Source of the DNA: an uncultured Lachnospiraceae bacterium | Lineage (GTDB): Bacteria; Bacillota; Clostridia; Lachnospirales; Lachnospiraceae | Reading direction: 5' to 3' | DNA: 12,914 bases | Assembly: GCA_947174615.1 (NCBI GenBank) | Contig: CAMWJQ010000058.1 | Span: forward strand, 1-12,914 | Shown: one piece after another, positions 1-8,100 of the stretch | How positions within the stretch are numbered: the stretch's first letter is position 1 | Layout: every line of letters starts with the position of its first letter | Position numbers and translations under genes: made by a program | The notes under the pieces: model-generated | What the model saw: only the letters and a program-made list of their open reading frames with translations | Told to the model about the DNA's origin: nothing | The model's database searches: none

Positions 1-311
1 ACCGCATACTCTGCCATGACAAGGGAAAACTTCATATTCTGGCTGACGACTGGTCTGTTTTTCTTGGTGGGGTGGTACTTGTCAAACTCTGCGTCCAGCC
101 ATTCATTGATGACATAGTTTGCCGATGCGATAAAACAGGTTGCAAAAAATCCTGCCGCAAGTTTGAGGATAAAGCTGCTCCAGTCGTCGGGCATATTAAT
201 GAGTATCAACGCGAGAACAAGTCCCGGCATGATAAATACATTCTTAACCCAGTGGTCAGGTCTTGCGATCTTGATATATGCGCTGATCGGCGCTGTGTTT
301 TGTTGGTTCAT
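1..311 (-). CDS. UbiA-superfamily prenyltransferase, decaprenyl-phosphate phosphoribosyltransferase-like (3' part cut off by window edge)
   Basis: The first 103 codons are present; the rest lies outside the window. The reading begins MNQQNTAPISAYIKIARPDH. It shows the UbiA layout: an N-terminal RPxxWVKN segment (about residues 17-24), a hydrophobic stretch at about 26-40, another at about 50-67, and then the Asp-rich metal/diphosphate motif N69-E-x-x-D73-x-x-x-D77, followed by HPTKKNRP (80-87). In UbiA enzymes this motif binds Mg2+ and the prenyl diphosphate or phosphate. The HPTKxxRP extension resembles the decaprenyl-phosphate phosphoribosyltransferase branch, which joins phosphoribose from PRPP to a polyprenyl phosphate at the membrane. 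The usual second residue of NDxxDxxxD is Glu here. The ATG is one base beyond the asnB stop. Its GGAGG (318-322) lies inside the last asnB codons with a 6-nt spacing, so the two genes are probably translationally coupled. The family is well supported; the exact substrate is inferred. Confidence 0.85.
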   Translation of the reverse strand, partial: MNQQNTAPISAYIKIARPDHWVKNVFIMPGLVLALILINMPDDWSSFILKLAAGFFATCFIASANYVINEWLDAEFDKYHPTKKNRPVVSQNMKFSLVMAEYA

Positions 312-312
312 T

Positions 313-2205
313 TTATCCCTCCATGTCACTTTCATTCTCCCGCATCCACGACTGGAACATTAACATGTACCAGATCTGGATGCGCCAGTTTCCATTGTCA
401 ATAAAGTCCCGCCAGATTCTGTGCACCTCGTCCGCGTTCAGGATTCCCTGACGCCGGATCAAATCTCGGTCCAGCAAAGACTCTGCCCATTCCCGCAGCC
501 CCGGTTCCCGCAGCCACTGTGTGATTGGTATCGAAAACCCTTTCTTGGGACGATCCATCATACTTTTCGGCACATAGCGGTACAGGATGTCTTTCAATAC
601 CAATTTGCCCTCTTCGTTCTGCTTTTTGTAGGACATCGGAATCGTCCATGCAAACTCGACCACATCCTTGTCCAGCATCGGCACCCGCGTCTCAAGCGAT
701 ACCGCCATCGCTGCGCGGTCCACCTTGACCAGAATATCATCTGGATGGTAGACTTCCATGTCCATCAGCATGATGCTGTTCTGCGTGTCCCTGAGGGCAC
801 CGTAGGGGAAGCTGTTGTGCTTGTATGGATGCACAGACCGCTCAAGCGCAATCTTTAAGTTCGACGCTTCCTGCGCATTGGAGAGCTCATATAGATGCTC
901 CGGGCTCTTTGCACCCAAAAGATACGCTTTGGTCTGTAGCATCTGCTGGTTACGAATCAGCGGATTGCCGACTAGAAGGCGGCTGGCAAACCGCCGCATC
1001 CCATATGGATACGCTTTCATCTTGTTCCAAATCCGGTTGATGGACGAATAGGTTGTATATCCGCAAAAGAGTTCATCCCCACCGTCGCCGCTCAATGATA
1101 CCGTTACATGCGCTCTTGTCATTTTGCTCACAAGATAAGTCGGAATCTGTGAGGAATCCGCAAACGGCTCACCGTACATCCACGACAGTTTGGGAATCAC
1201 CGCCTTGGCATCCTCTGCTGTAATGTAGAGCTCAGTGTGCTCTGTGCCGAGATGCTGCGCGATCTCCTTGGCATAGACTGCCTCATTGTAATCTTTGTCC
1301 TCCATACCTATCGTAAAACTTTTGACCTTGCGTGCCGACTGTGCCTGCATCAGCGCCACGACAGTACTGCTGTCAATGCCTGCCGACAGGAACGCACCGA
1401 CTGGGACATCTGCCGCCATCTGTTCTCTGATGGATTTTTTTAAGAGCCGCTCCAGCTCGTCTGCCGCCTCCTGCCTGCTTCCCTGAAAAGGATGTGCCTG
1501 ACCATATTTAGCCGCCTCTCGCACAGACCAGTATGCATGAACCTTTGGCTCCTGATCAGGCGCTTCAAGTTCCAGCATACAGCCAGCATCTAATTTGTAT
1601 ATATTCTTATAAATCGAGTAGGGCGCCGGAATATACCCATGTATAAAATACAATTGCAGCACCTTGGTGTCAATTGCATTATCAAAATCATTCAGCGCGC
1701 GGATGCTGCCAATATCCGAGGCAAACACAAAATGACCATTTACATAGCCATAATACAGTGGTTTCTCTCCGATGCGGTCCCGAATCAGCGTAAGTTTCCG
1801 CGTATGTCTGTCATACAAGGCAATCGCAAACATTCCCTTGCAGTGTTTGATCGTCTCTGTCACACCATATGCCTCAAACGCTTCAAGCAGCACCTCGGTA
1901 TCGGATGTCCCCCGAAAGGCAGTCACTTTTTTCTCCTTCAACAGTTTGTCCCGCAGCCTTTTATAATTGTAGATTTCACCGTTAAACACGCACACAAACC
2001 TGCCGGATGCCGACTGCATCGGCTGTGCCCCCATCTCCGATAAATCCACGATGGAAAGCCTGCGGTGCCCAAGTACGACGGTGGCATCCTCATTTGCCCA
2101 GATCCCGCCGGCATCGGGTCCCCTGTGGCGCATCCGCTGGTTCATCTTTTCGATGTTTTCTTTCCAGTTTGCAGGATGGTTGCAAAAACCTGCTATTCCA
2201 CACAT
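313..2205 (-). CDS. asnB: Glutamine-hydrolysing asparagine synthase (AsnB-type amidotransferase)
   Basis: A 630-residue class II glutamine amidotransferase fused to an asparagine synthetase domain; the full-length architecture is present. The start MCGIAGF puts the nucleophile Cys2 at the mature N-terminus. The glutaminase domain (about 2-210) has HRGPD (27-31), GHRRLSIVDLS (46-56) and FNGEIYNY (74-81). The synthetase domain has the ATP pyrophosphatase loop at 274-280, reading SAGIDSS, then SGDGGDE (372-378) and RPKKGFSIP (552-560). The family reaction is ATP-dependent transfer of glutamine nitrogen to a carboxylate, classically aspartate to asparagine. Paralogues in polysaccharide clusters may amidate other carboxylates, so the true substrate here is uncertain. 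GAGGG about 7 nt before the ATG supports the start. The gap to the upstream SGNH gene is 53 bases with no terminator. The first Gly of the usual SGGxDS loop is Ala. Confidence 0.93.
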   Translation of the reverse strand: MCGIAGFCNHPANWKENIEKMNQRMRHRGPDAGGIWANEDATVVLGHRRLSIVDLSEMGAQPMQSASGRFVCVFNGEIYNYKRLRDKLLKEKKVTAFRGTSDTEVLLEAFEAYGVTETIKHCKGMFAIALYDRHTRKLTLIRDRIGEKPLYYGYVNGHFVFASDIGSIRALNDFDNAIDTKVLQLYFIHGYIPAPYSIYKNIYKLDAGCMLELEAPDQEPKVHAYWSVREAAKYGQAHPFQGSRQEAADELERLLKKSIREQMAADVPVGAFLSAGIDSSTVVALMQAQSARKVKSFTIGMEDKDYNEAVYAKEIAQHLGTEHTELYITAEDAKAVIPKLSWMYGEPFADSSQIPTYLVSKMTRAHVTVSLSGDGGDELFCGYTTYSSINRIWNKMKAYPYGMRRFASRLLVGNPLIRNQQMLQTKAYLLGAKSPEHLYELSNAQEASNLKIALERSVHPYKHNSFPYGALRDTQNSIMLMDMEVYHPDDILVKVDRAAMAVSLETRVPMLDKDVVEFAWTIPMSYKKQNEEGKLVLKDILYRYVPKSMMDRPKKGFSIPITQWLREPGLREWAESLLDRDLIRRQGILNADEVHRIWRDFIDNGNWRIQIWYMLMFQSWMRENESDMEG

Positions 2206-2258
2206 ACGCTTACCCTCATTTCTTCTTTCATTCCTCGCCTATATCAATTTTTATTTTA

Positions 2259-3584
2259 TTATTGCATAACAATATCTTGCATCTCGTACATATTCTCCTC
2301 ACTGCGGACAAGCAGCCTTGAACTGATCAATGTGCTTTCGTCGGCTGTATAGACTTCAATCCTGACCGTATTGTCATTCAAAATTTCATCAGAACTATCG
2401 TCTGTCGGCGCCAGATGCTCCACTTTGCCATACACGTCAATATTGCCAATCAGCTCCTTCATCTGCTGATCCTGATATATATACGACGTCTTTGTGGCAT
2501 ACAATTTCGTCTGGTAATCCCTGTCATTTAAAAGCATCAAATACGACCATGCATTCTGCTGCCTGTCCAGCCAATCCTGCTTCATCTGGCGGTACTCTTC
2601 ATAGTCCTCATGCCAGTAGGCGTACGCTGTCTGTGCCCTGTGGTCCTCCACATCATAGTGCGTTGAGAGATAGTCTCCTAGATACGCTGTGACTTTCTTG
2701 GCGCCAGAGGCATTCAGATGATGCGCCTCATCCGCACAGTCTGTCGCATAATTAATCGCCAAATCTTCATAGACGAAATTCAAATACGGAATCCCATTTT
2801 TCTCTGCAGCTGCATACCCCCAGTTTGCCACCTGCTGATCACCCTCCGGCATCGTGTAGGGAATATACATTAAGACGATCTCAATATTCCGCGCTTTGCA
2901 CAAGTCGATAATCTTCTGTAAATATTGTTTATTCAAACGGTCTGTCGGGTCATACTCCTCCTTAGGAATCAATACCGGCGGTACATTGACAGTGACCTCC
3001 TCCCGAAGCTCTGCCCCCTTTTCAAGCCCTGTTCCCGGTTTCATATCCTCCCTGCCAAGCTCCTCCCATCGGCTGTGGTACAGCGACAGATTAAACAGAT
3101 ACTCCATTCTCTTCTCTGGCGCTAAAAGGTCCTGCACCATCTCAACTTTCAGCATGGAAAAAGGCATGGCATCCGTAAAATTGTGAAGATACTGCTCGTT
3201 TACTTTACTGTCTCCGTCCACTGCATACAGGTCAATGACCACCACCTTTGGCGTCGTAAATTGTAACGCATTACGAAGCTGCCAATAGTTCGTACAAATG
3301 TTTTCCGAATGATTCGCCATATTATAAGAAACAATGCCGTAATCCCGCCATAATTCCATCGGATACACCGCGTTGAGCACATGGCTCGTCCCCAGAAACA
3401 GGACGTCAAAGTCCTCCTCCTGCTGATAAAAATCATAATACTTCGAATAACTGTACTTTCGCTCAAACACTTTCTGTGTCACGCCGACCACAAGCATTAA
3501 AATCAGGCTAAAACACAGGACTGCCGCTGCTCTTCTGAATTTTACCATCCTAGAATTGGAAGTAAATAAAGCTTGAGGCATCAT
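2259..3584 (-). CDS. Membrane-anchored SGNH/GDSL-like protein, partner of the MBOAT acyltransferase
   Basis: A 441-residue protein if it starts at the ATG at 3584. One N-terminal hydrophobic segment (about 18-37, after KFRR) should act as a signal anchor, leaving the rest outside the cell. An SGNH block I signature follows as FLGTSH (63-68, candidate nucleophile Ser67), and NMANHSEN (88-95) may be the block II/III oxyanion region. The distal motif is HLNASGAKK (289-297), with His289 as candidate base and Asp285 or Glu286 just before it. This matches the SGNH-like proteins that accompany MBOAT enzymes (AlgJ/AlgX, DltD, PatB types) and finish acyl transfer to an extracellular glycan. The C-terminal 120 residues are charged and aromatic-rich and I cannot place them. 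An in-frame ATG at 3617 lies deeper in the MBOAT gene and has no ribosome binding site. The start at 3584 (or 3581) has a strong one and overlaps the MBOAT gene by 35 bases. An ATG at 3548 lacks a good site. Function by family; acceptor unknown. Confidence 0.8.
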   Translation of the reverse strand: MMPQALFTSNSRMVKFRRAAAVLCFSLILMLVVGVTQKVFERKYSYSKYYDFYQQEEDFDVLFLGTSHVLNAVYPMELWRDYGIVSYNMANHSENICTNYWQLRNALQFTTPKVVVIDLYAVDGDSKVNEQYLHNFTDAMPFSMLKVEMVQDLLAPEKRMEYLFNLSLYHSRWEELGREDMKPGTGLEKGAELREEVTVNVPPVLIPKEEYDPTDRLNKQYLQKIIDLCKARNIEIVLMYIPYTMPEGDQQVANWGYAAAEKNGIPYLNFVYEDLAINYATDCADEAHHLNASGAKKVTAYLGDYLSTHYDVEDHRAQTAYAYWHEDYEEYRQMKQDWLDRQQNAWSYLMLLNDRDYQTKLYATKTSYIYQDQQMKELIGNIDVYGKVEHLAPTDDSSDEILNDNTVRIEVYTADESTLISSRLLVRSEENMYEMQDIVMQ

Positions 3585-5022
3585 AGCTCCCTCCCCACAC
3601 GCCAAATACCAGAACAAACCAAAATGCCATTATATAGCACAGCCACCTGCACCACAATTCCTGTTCGATCAATACATCTCTAATCCGAACCCCTCTGTAT
3701 TTCAAGAAATCCACCAGGATCATCACCGCAATACCAAACATCAGTACCATAAAACTCTTTGCACTCAGTCCCAGATCATACAAAGATCCATCCCACAAAA
3801 TATTGATATTGCCCACATGCACCATGCTCTTTATCATCAACACCGCATCTTTGATTGACTCTGCCCTGAAAAAAATCCATGCAAAATCGACGAGCACAAA
3901 GGTCATCAGACCGCTGACCAGTTTATGTCCAATGCTCTCTGGTTTCAGCGCAAACAGGATATTAAGCTTGTCCCTTACTGGCTTGGTGATACTGCCGATC
4001 ACCTGATAGCTCCCGTGAATCAACCCCCACACCACGTACGTAGCCGCCGCGCCGTGCCACAGACCGCTGACCAGAAACACGATGACAATATTACGGTATT
4101 TTATAAGTGGTCCGCGGCGGTTCCCCCCGAGTGGAATGTAGAGATAATCCCGAAACCAGCTTGAGAGCGAAATATGCCATCTGCGCCAGAACTCGCTGAT
4201 ACTGCACGAAAAATACGGGCAGTCAAAGTTGTCCATCAGCTGAAAGCCAAGCACCTTTGCCGCGCCGATGGCAATCGTCGAATATCCTGCAAAATCACAG
4301 TAGATTTGTATGGCAAACAATATTGATGCCACAATAATATACATTCCTCCATACTGCGGGTAATCTCCATAGACTGTATTGACAATGATTGCCACTCTGT
4401 CTGCTACTACCAGTTTCAGGAAAAATCCCCAGAGCATGATTAGCAGTCCCTCCCGCATATTATCATAGTCATATGTGTGCAGCTGGTTCACCTGCCGCAA
4501 CAGATTCTTGGAGCGCTCAATCGGTCCTGCCACCAACTGCGGAAAAAAAGACACAAACAACGCATACATGAAAAAATTCCGCTCAGCAGCAATGTCACCG
4601 CGGTACACATCCATTGTATAGCTCAATGCCTGAAACGTATAGAACGAAATTCCGACTGGCAGGAGCAGATCAAACGTGTGCTTTGGCATTGTCAGTCCAA
4701 ACTGCGAGAGGGCAAGGTTGATGGAGTCAACCGCGAAATCAAAATATTTGAAAAAAAACAATACGCTGATATTGAGCACAAAGCTGACGGCAACCGCCCA
4801 CTGTTTTCCCCGCTTCGAAGCGGCGCGCTCGATCACAATGCCGCTTAGATACGTTACGCCTGTAGAAAACAACAATAACAATACATATCTGGCGTCCCAG
4901 TTCATATAAAAGTAATAGCTCGCCGCAAGCAGCCAAAGGTACTGCACCTTCTTTGGCAGCAAAAAGTTGATCACGACAACAATCGGAAAGAAAATAAGAA
5001 AACTATATGAGTTAAAAACCAT
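3550..5022 (-). CDS. AlgI-like MBOAT family membrane O-acyltransferase
   Basis: A 490-residue polytopic membrane protein of the length expected for AlgI-type MBOAT enzymes. It opens MVFNSYSFLIFFP, typical of the family. Recognisable motifs in order are LPVGISFYTFQALSY (121-135), VAGPIER (164-170), YCDFAGYS (241-248), FWRRWHISLSSWFRDYLYIP (278-297) and SGLWHGAA (319-326). His323 in the WHGA motif corresponds to the conserved catalytic His of MBOAT proteins. A second His, His336, sits in GLIHG. It ends GSYDASSFIYFQF, also characteristic. Family members move an acyl group, often acetyl, across the membrane to an extracytoplasmic partner or glycan (alginate O-acetylation by AlgI, teichoic acid D-alanylation by DltB). 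AGGAG lies 8 nt before the ATG. It is the first gene after the terminator at 5106-5144, so it probably heads the four-gene unit. I see no convincing -35/-10 pair between 5023 and 5105. Confidence 0.92.
   Translation of the reverse strand: MVFNSYSFLIFFPIVVVINFLLPKKVQYLWLLAASYYFYMNWDARYVLLLLFSTGVTYLSGIVIERAASKRGKQWAVAVSFVLNISVLFFFKYFDFAVDSINLALSQFGLTMPKHTFDLLLPVGISFYTFQALSYTMDVYRGDIAAERNFFMYALFVSFFPQLVAGPIERSKNLLRQVNQLHTYDYDNMREGLLIMLWGFFLKLVVADRVAIIVNTVYGDYPQYGGMYIIVASILFAIQIYCDFAGYSTIAIGAAKVLGFQLMDNFDCPYFSCSISEFWRRWHISLSSWFRDYLYIPLGGNRRGPLIKYRNIVIVFLVSGLWHGAAATYVVWGLIHGSYQVIGSITKPVRDKLNILFALKPESIGHKLVSGLMTFVLVDFAWIFFRAESIKDAVLMIKSMVHVGNINILWDGSLYDLGLSAKSFMVLMFGIAVMILVDFLKYRGVRIRDVLIEQELWCRWLCYIMAFWFVLVFGVWGGSYDASSFIYFQF
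3589..3596 (-). promoter_or_regulatory. Strong ribosome binding site that sets the start of the SGNH-like gene
   Basis: On the minus strand this reads GGGGAGGG, followed by AGCT and then ATGATG. The GGAGG core ends 5 nt before the first ATG (3584) and 8 nt before the second (3581). It lies inside the end of the MBOAT coding region, which implies overlapping, coupled translation. Confidence 0.7.
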
Positions 5023-5105
5023 GATTCTTGCTCCTGTTTTTCTTAAATGGTATCACACCTTTACAAATAATATCATAATTTCGGATTAATTCCTAGTATA
5101 TGTAG

Positions 5106-5144
5106 AAAAAAATAGCGTATTCCATTCTTTGGAATACGCTATTT
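5106..5144 (-). terminator. Rho-independent terminator of the giant secreted-protein gene
   Basis: Arms at 5110-5123 and 5131-5144 are perfect 14-bp inverted repeats. They extend to 15 bp by the pair 5124/5130 and enclose a 5-nt loop. Read on the minus strand, the hairpin begins 8 bases after the TAA of the giant gene and runs into seven T residues (5112-5106). There is no T-run on the plus-strand side, so it should act on minus-strand transcripts only. It separates the giant gene from the MBOAT-led unit. Confidence 0.9.
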
Positions 5145-5152
5145 CAAAAAAG

Positions 5153-8100
5153 TTATTGTAATACACGCACAACGATTTCCTTCTTTACACCAGAACCGTC
5201 ATTGGTTGTAATCGTTATGATTACATCTTCAGCGCCCCGCTTCTTGGCGGTTAGTTTCCCAGAAGCGCTGACGGACACCAGTTTCGTGTTGCTGCTCTTA
5301 TATGTAAGCTTCTTGTTGGTTGCCGTGATCGGGTTGATAATCAGCTTATCCGAGAGCTGTAATGTTTTTTTGTTAGCGATACTCTTTGCGTACAGCGTAA
5401 TGACCTCTCGACCTTCATTGTCCTTGATTCCCTGTATATCCTTCGTTGTATCGATACTCTGGATTAACTTTCCTACGTATACTGTTACCTTGCCTGTCTT
5501 TTTGCTTCCATCTGCCGCAGTTGCCGTGACTGTTACCTTTCCATTGCTGTGCCCAATCACCGTACAGCTTCCATCATCATTTGGCTTGACCTCAGCAATA
5601 CTCTCGTTGCTGGATTTCCACGTCACCTTCTGGCTGACCCCATATTGGCTGGCATAACTGCTTGTACTTGTCAGGTTTGCTTTCAGCTTCGTCTTAGCAT
5701 CGTTGGTGTCAATATCAATGCCGACAACAGCTTCGTATTCTTTATCAATATTGTCTACCCGTTCCACAACCTGTACTTTCGTCGCAGGCGCAACGAAATG
5801 TATCCGAAACTCACAGGAGACTTTGCTGCCGTCGGCTGCCCTTGCCCTGACAATCACATTGTTGTCTGAACTTGTATCATAATCTCCGCTGCCAAATGGC
5901 TTCTTCACGGTAATCTTACCGCTTTTATTGACAGATACAAGGCTTTTATCATCACTTTCCCAAGTAACCTTTTTCGTCGTCGCTGCCAGCGGTTTGTATG
6001 CCAGCTTCAGCTGAACAGATTTTTTATAGCCCACATAGATATCTTGGATGCCATCCTCTGGTTCTATTTTGGTGATCTGCTTTGCTACTACCAGCGTCAC
6101 CTTCGCCTTTTTGCCACTGCCGTCTGTCGCCGTGGCAGTTATGACAGCCGTACCGTTTTTCTTGATCTCAACATTGCCGTTTTGATCTACTGCCGCGACT
6201 GCTGTCTTATTGGATTTCCATGTCACACGGTCATCATAGGTAGCGCCTTGAACTGCTGCATATAACGTCAGATTCTTGTTCCATGTCTTGCCCTCATCCA
6301 ATGTATATCCTTTGATCAAATCCATACCGATCTTTTCATCTTTGCAGGATTCCCCATTTACCAGGATATCTACACCGGAAACAGCCGGACACACCTCAAT
6401 GTAATAATCATCATTTTTTAGCGTTCCTTTGGTTGATGTCGCCCTGATGGTTACTGTACCGGATACATTTTTTTTCGCAGTCACCTTCCCTTTCGCATCG
6501 ACAGTGGCAAGCGATGTATCGGACGAGGACCACGATACTGCCACGCTTCCTTCTGTGGCAAGCTGTATCTTCTTTCCGTTTGCGACCTGTCTTGGTCCGG
6601 TAATTTTCACATCAGGATCGGTATCAATCAATTTCAGTGTATACGAGTCCTCTCTATTTGAGCCGTCTGTCGTTCTGGCTGTGATTGTCACCGTTCCCTC
6701 TTTTTTGATCTGAATGACCGCTTCACTGCTGTCATAATTACTTTGGACGGAAACTACTTCTGCAATGGACTTATTCGATGTGCTCCACTCCACTTCCTTG
6801 CGATAATCGCCCTGTTGGAGGGACCCCCCATCCAGCTCAGCGACAAAGGATACCCTGCGGAGACTGTTGAGATTACGAATATCCACCTCTGACGATTTCT
6901 TGTCAGAATCCACAAAGCGACCCTCAAATTCTGTAATCTGAATTTTATCGCTCTTTCCCATAACATAAACAATATGTTCTGCGTATTTGCCGCTTCCGTC
7001 TGCCGCTTCTGCTGTGATCTTTGCTGCTGCTTCCCCTGTTCTGCTGACCGCTGTCACCAGACCGCTCTCGTCAACCACGACAGCATTTTTATCACTGCTT
7101 GTCCATATGACACTTTTGTTTGCTGCATCTTTGTCTGTCACCTCTGCATGCAGCTGGATGGACTGCCCTGCACCGACATAATGGCTTCCTGTAATCGAGA
7201 TACTTCTGACAAGTGTTGCCACATTGACCGTTGTCTTTGCGGTTTTATTGCTGCCGTCTGTCGTGGTCGCTGTGATGATTGCCCTGCCAAGGGATTTGGC
7301 TGTGATTGTCCCCTTCTCATCGACCGTCGCAATCTTTTCATTGCTGGATTTCCACTCGACAATATGGCTTGCCTCCTCAGGCAGGATTCTTGCCGCTAGT
7401 GTATACGTCTCCATCCCCGCGTCAAGATCGATTCCTACAACTTTATCTGTGACAATCACGTCATCTTCCAGATTTGTATTGCCGTCCGGTATCATCAAAT
7501 CAAATGTTTTTACCGGATCTGTGACCTTGATTGTAATTGTACCATAGGCGCCGCCGCCATCTGCCGCGGTTGCGGTTATTTCCGCCAAACCTTTGCTGAT
7601 TCCTGTGACTTCTCCTGTATTCTTATCGACTGTAGCGATCGCTTTGTCATCGGACTCCCAGTAAACCGCTTTATTTTCGGCGGACTTCGGAAGGACTTCT
7701 GCCTTTAGTTTTATTTTTCCGCCCTTTGCGAGCTTATTGCTGCCCGTGATCTTAATCGAGGATACCAGCGACGAAACATTGACTGAAACCGATGCCGTGA
7801 CACCGCTTCCGTCTGCCGCCGTGGCAGTAATATCGGTCTTACCATACCCATTTACCGTGACCGTACAGCTTCCGTCCTGATGATCGGTCACTGCTGCCAC
7901 CTTCGTGTTTGCCGATTTCCACAAGACAACCTGTGATGCATAGTCTGGCTTATTCTTTACCCGAAGCATAAACGTTTTGCTGTCCATCTCAGGATTCACG
8001 CCGATTGTCTTGCCGTTGACCGGACGCTTCATATCCCTTGTATCATAGATTTCGATGGATTCCACTTTGGGAATAATCACAAACTCCATCTCATAAGAAG

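Noticed and set aside
3200..3466. Minus-strand frame of 88 codons inside the SGNH-like gene
   Set aside because: It is an out-of-frame shadow, rich in Arg and Trp, with no ribosome binding site.
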